From: Chara braunii
Taxonomy: Eukaryota > Streptophyta > Charophyceae > Charales > Characeae
NCBI GenBank assembly: GCA_003427395.1
Contig: BFEA01000083.1
Location: 2,560,865-2,602,322 of the forward strand
Length of the DNA: 41,458 nucleotides
Direction: 5' to 3'
The translations under genes were made by a program, and so were the position numbers. The notes under the pieces were generated by a model. The model worked only from the letters and a program-made list of their open reading frames with translations. It was not told the DNA's origin and did not search any database. Every line of letters begins with the position of its first letter. The stretch's first letter is position 1. Below are positions 10,601-22,073 of this stretch, piece after piece.

Positions 10601-11015
10601 CAAAACAACCCACTACACCAGCATAAACTCAGATACACGTTGTTTCGAATTCAAAAATAGAAGACAAAATTATAACGTAAAAATCAGAAGTACGAATTGT
10701 AAAAGAATTTTTTAGAAATTTGAGATTCGAATTTCAATACTCTGAACACAAGAATTAAGAAAAAAGTTATACGAAATAGGGGATTATAGGAGATTAGAAT
10801 TTCAGATTTCAGTGTAAGAATTTTTAAGAATTTTTACTGAGACATGCGAACGAAGTTTGGAACAGATCGCGAGATTTCAAATTTGAGAAAGTCGCGTATA
10901 AGAGATTTTAATGGGACATATGAACGAAGTTTGGAACTAGTTTGAACCACGATTAGGAATTAGGACCTTGATACTAGGATCAAAATTTATGAAAATCAGT
11001 ATGAAGAAGTTCAAA
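10601..11015. other. AT-rich target DNA left of element B
   Basis: There is no gene. The AT-rich sequence contains a repeated phrase, GACATxxGAACGAAGTTTGGAAC, at about 10842 and 10915. The AT-rich character resumes to the right of element B (19716-19880), which fits one interrupted stretch. Confidence 0.6.
11012..11015. repeat. Target-site duplication of element B, left copy (CAAA)
   Basis: CAAA directly before the LTR terminus TGCAAGG; the same four bases follow the other LTR terminus at 19716-19719. Extending to 5 bp introduces a mismatch. Confidence 0.6.
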
Positions 11016-12075
11016 TGCAAGGAATATGAGTGTGTACGATATACAGAAAACCAGATTGCGAAATCACACAGCTGTCCAAGTAGTCGTGTCCAAGCAGAGA
11101 GTACATAATGCACCAAGAAACCATCCATATAGAGCAATACAATGAAGTAATGAGCCAATGTTCAAGCCCGTAGGCCACACCAACACAGTATCCAAAGTCG
11201 CTCTCTCTGTTGTCTGGCGCCCAGCGCCCAGTCTACCCTACCNGACTATCCTACCTACAGCTGGTTCACGCAACAGGCTCACTTCGACACTTGAAGACCA
11301 ATGTACATGACTGTCAACTCCATAGCCGACCTCTCTTCATGCACCAGGTATGTATCTCGTCACCCTCACTCAGACCTTGATTACCCCACACAGCACCTCC
11401 TTCCCTAAAGACCGCCCGATCATCCACTGTACCCCCTGGCGCCCAGCAGCCCAGCTATGGCCGCTTGCGCCCCGCTGCCCTGTAGCGCCCCTCTCACCAC
11501 CTCGCGCTCCGTCAGCGTCCTTGGCATTAATGCAACATCAAACAGAAGCGCAGCAGCACTTCCGCATTGCCAGAGGTGGCCAGTGTCTGGCCTGGGCTGC
11601 CTTACTTCCTTTATGGAAGTGGCAGCGTGTTGGATGCTGCGTCTGGCCTGGCTGGAAGCTTCCAGTAGCTTCCGGTTGGGCCTCAGACCCTGTGCCCAGG
11701 CCCGAGACTTACAGTTGAGGGCCTGGGCCCTTTTCAGTTGGGCACGGCTTGGTTGTTTGCTGTATCTGCGCAGGGGCCCCAGGTAGATGCATCGGCAGTA
11801 CTGCTTTTCAATGTATCGGCCCTGCTTTGTGTGTATATGCCTAGGCGCAACTTTTGTGGCCTAGGCCAACTGTACAACGCAACTTATTGAGTCTCGTACG
11901 TTCACTCAACCAACTGACGCGTTGCGAGAGCCTGAATACCCACATATGGAAATGTCGAATTTTGGCCTGTGAACATTCAGGCCCGCCTTCACTTAGGGCA
12001 GGCACTTGGCTTGCTGGGACCTTAGCCCTGAACATGAAATGTCTGATAGGGCCCCTTGAGGGCTCATTCCTCACA
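11016..12075 (-). repeat. 3' LTR of element B
   Basis: 1060 bp, starting on the plus strand TGCAAGGAATATGAG and ending CATTCCTCACA. It aligns along its length with 18667-19715. One undetermined base at 11243. Confidence 0.95.
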
Positions 12076-12088
12076 TTCCATCCCCCTT
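12076..12088 (-). other. Polypurine tract of element B
   Basis: On the minus strand AAGGGGGATGGAA, immediately before the TGTGAGG start of the 3' LTR; identical to that of element A. Confidence 0.88.
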
Positions 12089-12113
12089 AGCTTTGAAAGT
12101 CCACTGAGATGCT

Positions 12114-15100
12114 TCATGTCGGAGCCTTCCCCTTTAGTCTCTTCTCATAATCTGCCACGATCTGAGGAGTTGTCTTAATAAGTTCCTCCCTTGAAATCCA
12201 TCGATCTTCCTTCGGATCCGTATGATGCCTGAAATGAACTTTGTACTCCCTTGCAGGTTTTGGAGGTCTTCCCCTGCCAGTTGGCTTGGGAACAGGCGTA
12301 TCTCTGTGATCCAAAATGTCGTCGACATCCACGTGGCCGTCCATGGTTGGGGGCAGCATAGATCTCTGTGATGGGAACTGTGCTGTCTTAGCGAAAGGTG
12401 CCAGCTTTGAGGCGTGAAAAACAGGGTAAGTGCGTAGGTGACCAGGGATGCGAATGACGTACGAGGGACCATCCAAATCAATCCCCACACTGTCCAGGAC
12501 TTCCCAGGGACCGAAGTACTGAGGCATTAGTTTCCTAGAGATGCCAAATTCCTGTCCCAACTCACTAGCCTTGACCCAGACACGTTCCCCTACCTGAAAT
12601 GTGGATTGCCAGCGACGCTTGTTCTTAGAAGCAATCATGACTTCTTGAGATTTCTTGATGTGTTCGACAGTGTGCTGCAACAGTTTCTCATATTGGACAC
12701 CAAATTCAATGGTTCCAGGAGTTGCAGCAGTTCGGTTTTCAGGCAAGAGGAAGTCTAGAGCAGATCTAGGCTTCCACCCCAGATGCAGTTGATTAGGACT
12801 GACGCCGGTGGTGCTGTGTACAACGTTGTTTGTGCAGGCTGGCGATGAGAGGTAATTTCTCATCCCAGTCATCCTGGTTGGGCTTGATGTAATGCCTCAG
12901 CAGATGCTGCACCACTCGATTCATCTGTTCAGCCTGCCCATTTGCTTCGGGATGATTCCCAGAATTCATCTGAAGTTGGCTGCCCATCTGTTCAACGACC
13001 TTCTTCCACATCTCGCTTGTGAATCTCACATCACTGTCACTAACAATCGTCTTTGGAAGTCCAAAGTCACGCACTCAGTTGTCCATGAACAACTTGATGA
13101 AGTGCTCAGTCCTGGCTGTCTCTGGCATGGCGATTAGTCTAGCATACTTAGTGAACCTATCCACTATGACGAAGATGTGCCTCTTGCCATTCTTGCTGGT
13201 CACAAGGGTATCCATGAAGTCCATGGAGATACTCTGCCCTGGGCCAGCAGGAATGGGTAGAGGCTTGAGTAACCCAAGCGGAGCTTGAGTTCGCGGCTTG
13301 TCCCGCTGACAGACCTGACAGGTCTCCACGTACTTCTTCACATCGTCAAGCATGTTAGGCGACCTGAATCGTTGTACTAAATTAGCATTAGTCTTCTTGT
13401 AGCCAAAATGTCCCGTTGCGTCGTGACACTCTCCTAAAAATAAACTACGCAAAATTTCCCTAGATGGAACAACTAACCTTTTGAACCCTGCCTTCTCAAG
13501 AAAGAGTAACCCATCCACCATCACAAACTCGTTAGTGGTGGCCTTATCTTTGGCCTGAAGTTTGTTAATGATGTCCATCATGATGGGGTCTTCCTTGTAG
13601 GCTCCCCCCAACGATTGAGTCACATCCTCAACCAAACCAAACTCAGAAATCAACGCACCTAGGTAGTCTGCCCTCCTAGACAACGCATCTGCAACCTTGT
13701 TGTACTCTCCCTTCACATAGTCTAGTTTGAAGTCATATTGATCTATGACTTCAATCCAGCGTTTGAGTGCATCGGAGAGAACTGGTTGAGTCTTGATCCA
13801 CTTGAGGGTCTGATGGTCGGTTCTCAAGTAAAAGAACCTCCCTAACAGATAGTGCCTCCAGTGGACAAGTGCCTTGTAAAGAGCGTAGAGTTCCCTCTCG
13901 TAGGTGGACTTTGCCAACTTCTTTGATGGCATCGTTTTGCTCATGTACTCAACCGGTCTCAACTTTTTCCCTTCCTGCTGAGCCAGCACTGCGCCAGTCT
14001 CATATTGGCTTGCGTCAGTGGTTACAACAAATGGCCTTTGCGGGTCGGGAACCATAAGAACCTCATGGTGCGTGAGGGCGTTTGAAAGCTGCCTCACACT
14101 CGTCGGTCCAGTCCCATGGTGTGTCAAGTCGAGTTAGATCAGTCAAGGGAGATGTGATCGTACTATAATTCTTTACGAAATTGCGGTAATAACCACACAT
14201 TCCCAAGAAGGATCTGACATCAGTCACAGATTGGGGTCGTGGCTAGTCACGTATGCTAGCCACCTTTGCATCTTCGGGCCTAATCCCATCCACAGATAGT
14301 TCATGACCCAAGTACAAGATTCGAGTGCGACCAAACTCGCATTTCTCTATATTTATCTTATACTTGTGCTGCCGAAGGAGTGAAAGTATTGTGTCTACAT
14401 GCTGAGCATGCTCCTCCACAGATCTACTAAAAATAAGTATGTCGTCGAGGTACACGTCAACGAACTTATCCAAGTAGTAATGGAAGATCCTATTCATGGC
14501 GTGCTGGAATGTACCCGGCGCATTGCAAAGGCCAAAGGGCATCACCACAAACTCGTACATACCGTACCTGGTTTGAAATGTGGTTTTGTGCTGGTCCTCG
14601 AGTCTTATGGCAATCTGATGGTAGCCGGATTTAAGTCTATCTTTGTATAGTACTTACACCCCTGCACCCTATCCAATAGGTCGTCGATGCATGGTAGAGG
14701 CTCTGCGTTCTTAACGGTAATGGCATTGAGGCCTCTATAATCAATGCACATCCTTAGTGTTCCCCCTTTCTTTGGAACAAACAATACTGGTGAGCCAAAG
14801 GGAGAAGTGCTAGGCCGAATCCAACCCTTCTCTGTGAGCTCTTTTAGTTGTTGCCGATGCTCGTCCAACTCGGTCGGAGTCATCCTATAGATTCTTCCCT
14901 TAGGTGTTTTACTACCTGGGATGATCTCTATGGCATGGACAACCTCCCTGTCTACGACTCTTGTAGGCTCCTCAAACAGATCAGGGTACTTGGCGACGAT
15001 GATCTCTATCTCTGGGGGTGTTTTAACGGCGTCCCCTTTTGCAGAGACATAGACTAAGTACATTCCTTCCTCTTGGTTCTGTTTATAATAATTATAGAAG

Positions 15101-15701
15101 GCAGATGCGCATAAGCACCCATAGGAGTCTACTAACCTACTGGCTTTGTACTTGGCCAGTCTCACGGTTCTCCCACTAGGCAACTCGTGCTTCAACACCT
15201 TCTTTGTCCCAGTCAAACTGGGGCTTGGCAACCTCGAGGTAGTACATGCCCAATAACATGTCAAAGGGGAACTCGTCGCTCACCAGGAATGATATCTTAT
15301 GATTAATCTCTCCTCCTGGGTAGGAGAAGGTGCAGACTACATCTTTAACGTAGTCCTCCACTGTCATGCGCTCTTTGTTGGCCAAAGTAGATGCTACCGG
15401 TCTACTAAGGCGCTGCACCTGGTCCTTTAGGCACAGTCTGTCAACGCAGTCACGACTTATGAAGTTCCACGTGGAGCCAATGTCTACGAAGGCGCCGCAC
15501 TTGCCACCCACCCACATCAACTTCCACAATGAAGTGCTCCCCTCTAGGACCTCTACTCAGTGCCACCCAGAACTCACGAGGGTCCCTTGCTGACCACTCA
15601 CCTTGAAGGTCCTCTAAGGCTTCGGACGCATCCAACGTACAGAGTATAGTTGGGTTCGGATGTGTCTGCGGGGTGACTAAGGAGTCAGTAGTTTTGGCCA
15701 A
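12114..15701 (-). pseudogene. pol: Element B pol polyprotein, degenerate
   Basis: On the minus strand: protease near 15450 with D-I-G in place of the D-T/S-G active site, followed by WNFIS. RT N-half at 15264-14605, with FVPKKGGTLRMCIDY and KYYTKIDL. RT C-half at 14560-14243, with an intact YLDD. RNase H at 14100-13700 (TTDAS, YEREL, RTDHQ). Integrase at 13450-12600, with the HH/CC finger, D (DFMD), D (SDSD) and E (AEQ). GPY/F-like block GPWEVLD near 12500. Chromodomain-like tail ending at 12114. Breaks: frameshifts near 15480, 15190, 14610, 14085 and 12860; TAG 14243 and TGA 13075, both at codons that read Trp in the family pattern. Confidence 0.9.
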
Positions 15702-15829
15702 CTCTTGAACCGGGGAGGGTACATCACCCGATTCAACGAGAGTAGAAACAGTTACATCTTCTACCAGCCCTAAGTGTTTCCCGAGTTGGAGCTCATAGAG
15801 GCCCCACCCTTAGGAGGGATCTTCTGCGA

Positions 15830-17385
15830 GACCTTCGGGTTCTTGCACTTAAACTGTGTATGGCCATACTCGCCGCAGTTTATGCAAGCTCCCCGCTGCC
15901 AACGGTCCCGCCATACATCCTGATCCAAGCCTGCCCTTACCCAAGCAACAATTTTGTTTGGGTTGGCGGCTTGCCCCTAACCCCTTTGCTGACCGCCCTT
16001 GTCGCGACCCGCTGCCTTAGTCTTAACTAGTGCGGCGAGGTTGCTACCCTCAACACTCTCCTCGCCGTCTAACTCTGAACCCTCCACAAGCTCAGAAACA
16101 TCATCGATCTCGGTTTGATTCCCATCGGAATCAACCATCATCAATCGACTACCCTTCTTCCATTCTTGTGGAGTCTTCTTCTTTCTTCCATCCGTAGAAG
16201 AGGTTTGAGCACCACCCAGTGTAGCCTCTAAGTCTAGGGCCTTCTTGCTGAATGTCTCAAACGTGTGATACTCTTTGCGAGCCTCAATGGCTAACAAGTT
16301 CTTGATGTCTGTGGGAAGACATCTCAAGAACGTGGTCAACAAGACCTGTGGATTGTATTCCACTTATGGGACGACAATCAGACGCTCTACGGCCGTGGTC
16401 AACTCTCGCACCGACTTGTACTTTCTAGAGTCAAGCTTTAAAATCCCATCAGTGGTAATCTGTGCCTGCTGAGGGTTGTGCCAACGAGCCTCCACTAGGT
16501 CACACTGGCACCGTTCTCAACCACGTGTCGAGAGCCTCATCCTTCTTATCTCCTGAGAAGGTTAGAGGTGGCTTCAGGGGGGTCTTGGGATACCAAGGAT
16601 ATTGTTGTCCCACTGGCGAGACAGGTGGCGACTGTGGTGTAGCAACAATCGCTGGACCAGAAGATGAACAAGCAACAGTCTGAGATAGAGCTGCTGCTGA
16701 TGTAACACTTGGTGGTGGTCCAGACTGAGTGGCATAGAGGCCTGTCTTCGCTGAGAATGGCAGCGATGGTAAAGTTGCTGGCCGGATCCCTGGCTTATGT
16801 AGCGCTTGTAGGATCTGGTCTAGGGTATCCTGCATGGCTTCCATCTTGTTGTCTATGTACGCATGCATGGATAGGACGCTTTCCTGTTGTGCTAAGGGTT
16901 GTGTCCTCTAACGCCTCTAGCGCAGCCAAGTCTGCCTCCCTACTCTCTAGTCTGACACTTCTCTCTTTGATCTCTTTCTCTCTTTCAGTAGCTTGCCTAA
17001 GTTCCTCCTCTAGCTTTAAGCGGATCCTCTCTACTTGCTGGAGCTCCATCTGCTCCCGGGTGCGTGGAGGCGGCGAGCTGAACTGCGAGCCCGCCATCTG
17101 ACTAGTGCCAACTCCTGCCGTACTGGAGATGGAGTGTGAACTGGTCGACATGCCTAGCCCTTGACCAGTTGAGTTTGCAGCAGTTGCCGCGGATGTAGCC
17201 ATTGCTACCGCTCTAGCTGCTGCTGCTTCTCTTGCAGCCTCAAGATTACGGGCCCTAGCTTCAGCCCTTAATCTTCTCTCTTCTCCCTGTTGTAGGGCCT
17301 GGAACACTCTAGGAATTCTAAGGGATGATAGCCTTGTTATCCTCCTATCGTCATCTCCACCTTCACCACCCTCTGATCCACTCAT
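15830..17385 (-). pseudogene. gag: Element B gag, degenerate
   Basis: Starts at ATG 17385 (MSGSEGGEGG). An Arg/Glu/Ala-rich helix is followed by a Ser/Ala stretch and a second charged coiled-coil-like helix (about 17090-16930). A frameshift follows near 16870. The Pro-rich linker and capsid-like part (TFLRCLPTD near 16310) come next, with another break near 16500-16370. The zinc knuckle CINCGEYGHTQFKC (15886-15845) is a perfect CX2CX4HX4C. Between capsid and knuckle there is an in-frame TAG (15979-15977), at the same codon as in element A. Confidence 0.86.
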
Positions 17386-18650
17386 GGGTTAGGCAGACGC
17401 TGTCTGCACTAATGTCTTCGCTGGAACCTACCGCAGCATGCGTCTGACCGGATAAAAATAAATAAATAAATAAATGTCCGGCGAGTTACCTAGACTACTA
17501 ATCAAGCGTCATCAACAGAACCTACACAGACTAATACATATTGTCTAGATTTATTATGATTAGTTTTGCACAGAAGATTCGAGAAGAACTGACTATGGTA
17601 GAATACAGTCCTACTCTAGTCTGTCTGTTAGGTGTCAGCAGTCGGTCAACCAACTAATCAAAAATAAAACCTAGACTAATGTGAGCAGATGTATGCACAA
17701 TGGAAATGCTAGTGATGTTCAATTGAGTTCACAATTGGAATTCCCTTCCCCTGTATCCAACGTACCTGTGAGCATCATCAAGCTGCGTTGTCTAAGGTGT
17801 GCAACCACGGCCCACCCCTGTGCCCAAGAAGTATGACCAGCCTGCCCTTTATTTACCCTCGCGTGCAACAAGCCTTACGTCTGACTGATCTGGCTGATCG
17901 AGAGGCAATTTAAGGACAGCCCCTGGAGTCCTCAAGAATTCTTTAACGTCGCAATCAGGACGACGATCACAGCCAGTGGACAGTTCAGACCCCAACCAGA
18001 AATGTTTATAGACGGTCTGGGAGCGTCTCAATAGGACTGGTCAGTCCACACACTCCTTCTATCAGCGCAGCAAAGAGCCTCAATGGACAAAGCAGCATGG
18101 CCTGCGTGTACTAATACCCATGGGTTGGCATGGTGACCGTGACCCGTGCTTCGACCAGGGCCCTTCAGAGGCAGCGCCCTCTCCTGCCAGATGTGCCACC
18201 GGGAAGAATGTTGTCTCTCAAGATAGAGCGCACACGACTCCTTACCAAAGAGAGGACACTCAAGTTGGACTCACTTCCTCACGGTAAGAAGAGATTGAGA
18301 GGGTAGATAAGGAATGGGAACAACGTACCTGGCGATAGCTGCCCCCAACCACAGATTTCTCACCAATTGGGCCGACGTGCATTTCGATGACCGGTCAATA
18401 GCCTCGGTACCACCCACAATGCAATGCAGTGCCACCTCAGCCAAAATGCCACGTCAGCATACTCTCATCATCATGCATACACCCACTGTTGCCACAGCTC
18501 CCACGCTGTCGCCAAAGCCTTCTCGCGGCCGGCCTCTCTACCTAGGCCCCGCCAATTAAGCAGCGGCAAAGTATCCTCACTGCACATGAAGCATCGTCAA
18601 CGCACGAAGTCACAATGTTGTCGGTGCCAGGTAAGCGGTGATCATCAACC
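17386..18650 (-). other. Untranslated leader of element B
   Basis: About 1.25 kb between gag and PBS. Parts match the leader of A in inverse orientation. It includes a TAAA/AATA run (17454-17473). No gene is supported. Confidence 0.75.
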
Positions 18651-18664
18651 GGCTCTAATACCAA
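18651..18664 (-). other. Primer-binding site of element B
   Basis: On the minus strand TGGTATTAGAGCC begins 2-3 nt after the LTR end. It differs by one base from the plant initiator-tRNA PBS TGGTATCAGAGC; the C-to-T change keeps a G-U pair. Confidence 0.85.
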
Positions 18665-18666
18665 AT

Positions 18667-19715
18667 TGCAAGGAATATGAGTGTGTACGATATACAAAAA
18701 TCCAAATTGCGAAATCACACAGTTGTCCAAGCATAGAGTACAGAATGCACCGAGAAACCATCCATATAGAGCAATACAATGAAGTAATGAGCCCATGTTC
18801 AATCCCGTAGGCCACACCAACACAATATCCAGAGTCGCTCTCTCTGCTGTCTGGCGCCCAGCGCCCAGTCTACCCTACCTGACTATCCTACCTACAGCTG
18901 GTCCACGCAACAGGCTCACTTAACTACTTGAAGACCAATGTACATGACTGTCAACTCCATATCCGACCTCTCTTCATGCACCAGGTACGTATCTCGTCAC
19001 CCTCACTCAGACCTTGATTACCCCACACAGCGCCTCCTTCCGTGAAGACCGCCCGGTCATCCGCTGTACCCCCTTGTGCCCAGCAGCCCGGTTATGGCCG
19101 CCTGCGCCCCGCTGCCCTGCAGTGCCCCTCTCACCACCTCGCGCTCCGCCAACGCCCTTGGCATTAGCGCAGCATCAAACAGAAGCGCAACAGCACTTCC
19201 GCATTGCCAGCGCTGGCCAGTGTCTGGCCTGGGCTGCCTTACTTCCTTTATGGAAGTGGCAGCGTGTTGGATGCTGCGTCTGGCCTGGCTGGAAGCTTCC
19301 AGTAGCTTTCGGTTGGGCCTCAAACCCTGTGCCCAAGCCCGAGACTTACAGTTGAGGGTCTGGGCCCTTTTCAGTTGGGCACGACCTGGCTGTTTGCTGT
19401 ATCTGCGCAGGGGCCCCAGGTAGATGCGTCGGCAGTACTGCTTTTCAATGTATCGGCCCTGCTTTGTGTGTATATGCCCAGGCGCAACTTTCGTGGCCTA
19501 GGCCAACTGTACGACGCAGCTTACTGAGGCTCGCGCGTTCACTCAACCAACTGACGCACTGCGAGAGCCTGAATACCCACATATGGAAATGTCGAATTTT
19601 GGCCTGTGACGAATATTCAGGCCCGCCTTCACTTAGGGCGTGCACTTGGCTAGCTGGGACCTTAGCCCAAAACATGAAATGTCTGATAGGGCCCTTTGAG
19701 GGCTCATTCCTCACA
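18667..19715 (-). repeat. 5' LTR of element B
   Basis: 1049 bp, TG...CA bounded, homologous to 11016-12075 and, on the other strand, to the LTRs of element A. Confidence 0.95.
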
Positions 19716-19719
19716 CAAA
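19716..19719. repeat. Target-site duplication of element B, right copy (CAAA)
   Basis: Four bases directly after the LTR terminus CCTCACA, equal to 11012-11015. Confidence 0.6.
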
Positions 19720-20184
19720 CAAGAAATTCGAAGAAAACAAAATTTGGAATATCAATCGCGACGAATTTGATCACGGCAACAGTACGGGATCAATCAAGAG
19801 TATACACCATTCATAGGCCTAGTGAATAAGATCGCCTACAAAATTTCAGGACGAACTTAGACAGACTTCCAACCAGGCAACCCCTCACTGTGCCCTAACG
19901 AGACATGGGCCCTTGAAATGCTTTTCCGCAAACACTGAGTTGAGCAGCCGACTTCAACGATCACACGAAGAAGAGAAGATGGCCCTTGCGAACAGCGTGA
20001 GCACTCCGACTCCTCCCATAAAACGCCCGCCACGTCTCGTCTTCATCACCACCCACCATAGCCCTAACGCTTCTCCCACTGTCGTGCTCAACTCACTCCC
20101 GCCGCCTAGCCAGGCATCATGCAGACGCGTCACTTCGAATGGGGCATGTTTGGTCGGGTCGGGCGCAGCGCCCCAGGTAGCGCT
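19720..20184. other. Unassigned spacer between elements B and C
   Basis: The first 160 bp are AT-rich, like the left flank of B. The rest is GC-rich. A plus-strand frame (19913-20221) is open but runs straight into the LTR fragment and resembles nothing I know, so I do not call it a gene. Confidence 0.5.
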
Positions 20185-20327
20185 GCCGAAGTTTGGAAAT
20201 GTTGGGTGTGACCAACTGTAAAGGGCCCAGGCCCTCAACTGCAGAGTTGGGCCTGGGCACAGGCACTGGGGCCAGACCGGAAGCTATTCCAAGCTTCGAA
20301 GTCAGGCTCACACGCAGCCAGATTGAG
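20185..20327 (+). repeat. Fragment of an A/B-family LTR, cut by element C
   Basis: GCCGAAGTTTGGAAATGTTGGG, then GGGCCCAGGCCCTCAACTG, then CACGCAGCCAGATTGAG follow the order of the interior of the A LTR (1570-1645) and the inverted B LTR. The match stops at 20327, where the TGTTACATG terminus of element C begins. The missing LTR half was not found beyond C/D. Confidence 0.75.
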
Positions 20328-21729
20328 TGTTACATGGCCAGTTGGGCGATGTACATAGAAACCGAGGATCCGCAATGTGATAAAAAGGACTGAATGGACA
20401 ATGCAATGCAAGTAGAATCTCAACAAGCAATGTGCATTCTAAGACATACAAAATGGTGCTGAATAGCGCAGGGAAGACTTAGATACAAATCCTGACCTGA
20501 CCGGGACTGACCTCATTCACATAGTATCAGATAGCGAAGCAGAATGCTAGAATGCTAATGACTAGCCCACTAAATGTTTGAACGCAGACCAAACATACAT
20601 CGTATCCATCACAAAGTGTGAAGGAGCCTAGCGCTGTACACAGGAAGAAAGCGCCAGGTCCAAACATACACACACGAAGAGGAGGGGGTCAGACGAAGAG
20701 GAGAGGGAGAGATGGGAATGTCGTCAACACCAAGTCTTTGTCACAAGTCCCAAATAATCCCTCGTTGCCATGTCTGAAGCCAAAAGTNACGAAGAGGAGA
20801 GGGAGAGATGGGAATGTCGTCAACACCAAGTCTTTGTCACAAGTCCCAAATAATCCCTCGTTGCCATGTCTGAAGCCAAAAGTAGAGTCTGGATCCAATG
20901 TCACCAAGCTCTTTCTCTCTTCTCTCGTAGTCTGCTGATGCAGTGAAGTCATATGATGAGAGGGTGAGAGGGAGATGGTGGACTGAGAAGAGGAAGAAGA
21001 AGAACTCTCTCTCTCTGTTACGAGCCAGGTACTAACCTGTGAAGTTGGCGTTGTGTTGCAAGTACCTCGACGACGAAGCTGGAGCAACGGCGCTGCAAGT
21101 AGGTACCCAAGGCCTCCGCCCAATCTCTCTCTCTCTAGTGCTATCCTAGCTATGGCTCCAAGCGCTGGAGACTACAGCTACCTACCGCGCCCAACGCTGA
21201 AGACCAAGGCTAACACTACTACTACTCCTGCAGCGCTCCCTCCAGAGTGCTGCTGCCGAATTCTTAAGACTACTACTGCCTCCTGCCTACCCGTGAAGTG
21301 CATGGGAAGTCCCTATGTACTACCTCGGCCTGCCTCCTGACTGCCTGAAGGGCGAGCCAGGTCGAGGAGGCTGCTCTTGCCAATGCCGAAGTGTACCAGG
21401 GGCTGGCACTCCAGCAACTGTTGAGGCTGGCCTGGGAACAGGCTAAGAATAGCCCGCTCCCGAAACCCTGGTTCGGTGCCTAAGTTTTAGGGCCGGTCGT
21501 TCTGGTGAACGACCGAAAATAGTCCTTCGTTTCAGGCTAAAAAGGCTTTTGTCATTTTTAGTCTGAAACGACACAGGGATTGTAGGCCCCTGTTTTCAGG
21601 CTTTCGGGCTGAATAGTCACGGGGCCTGTAGGCCCTGGTTTTCAGGCTTTAAGCCTGAATTTCAGGCTTTCAGCCTGAGGGACGCAGGTCCTGGAAAATG
21701 GCCCTCGTGTGCAGGCGCAGCATGTAACA
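20328..21729 (-). repeat. 3' LTR of element C
   Basis: 1402 bp, TGTTACATG...CATGTAACA. It aligns with 28145-29452. It is about 94 bp longer because a roughly 95-bp block is present twice (about 20694-20787 and 20790-20883) around an N at 20788. It also carries repeated TTTCAGGCTTTxxGCCTGAA phrases near its end (21590-21680). Confidence 0.95.
20694..20883. repeat. N-joined direct duplication inside the C 3' LTR
   Basis: The block GAAGAGGAGAGGGAGAGATG...CTGAAGCCAAAAGT occurs twice, separated by an N. The other LTR has it once. This is most likely an assembly join error. Confidence 0.7.
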
Positions 21730-21742
21730 CCCCCCCCTCCTT
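21730..21742 (-). other. Polypurine tract of element C
   Basis: On the minus strand AAGGAGGGGGGGG ends at the TGTTACATG start of the 3' LTR. The TAA that ends the chromodomain frame (21743-21741) overlaps the tract. Confidence 0.85.
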
Positions 21743-22073
21743 ATGAAGTCAAGGCGGGGCGAGGGCGAAGCCGACGATCTGAAGGTGGAACCTGGACGCG
21801 NGCGNGGCGTGGAGCCGAAGAAACCGGCTTGCCTTGCATCTTGCGTTCGTAGCGTGCGAGAACGTCTGGAGCTGTTGCTTGAAGTTCCGCACGGGTCAAC
21901 CAACGGTCAGCTCGGTGTGTGCAGTATGCAAAATGCACTAAATACGCGGTTGGCCTGTTGCCGTAGCGTCGTTGGGAGATTATGTCGCCGACCTCCTGAA
22001 AACCATCCATGGAGGGTGGGTCTTGCGAACGTCTTGATCTTGACAAAGTGAAGATTGAACTAGTGGAACACAT
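21741..22073 (-). pseudogene. Element C chromodomain-like C-terminal part of pol
   Basis: A separate frame downstream of the minisatellite. It reads MDGFQEVGDIISQRR, then PTAYLVHFAYC, DRWLTRAELQATAP and RYERKMQGKP. This is the chromodomain-like tail that follows integrase in chromoviral Ty3/gypsy elements; such tails are thought to steer integration to marked chromatin. It is cut off from the integrase frame by the 90-bp repeats, which contain stops. Two N (21801, 21805) lie within it. The same module occurs in element D at 29464-29796. Confidence 0.75.

Larger units (their letters stand above)
11016..19715 (-). mobile_element. Element B: full-length but degenerate Ty3/gypsy LTR retrotransposon (A/B family)
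   Basis: This 8.7-kb element is read on the minus strand: 5' LTR (18667-19715), PBS, leader of about 1.25 kb, gag, pol, PPT, 3' LTR (11016-12075). Both LTRs are bounded by TG...CA and the insertion is flanked by CAAA. The LTRs differ at many positions, so the insertion is not recent. Coding regions are broken by frameshifts and stops. It is the best reference in the window for reading element A. Confidence 0.95.

Noticed and set aside
19913-20221. Plus-strand 102-codon frame between B and C
   Set aside because: It runs into an LTR fragment and has composition-driven Pro/Ser content; no support as an exon.
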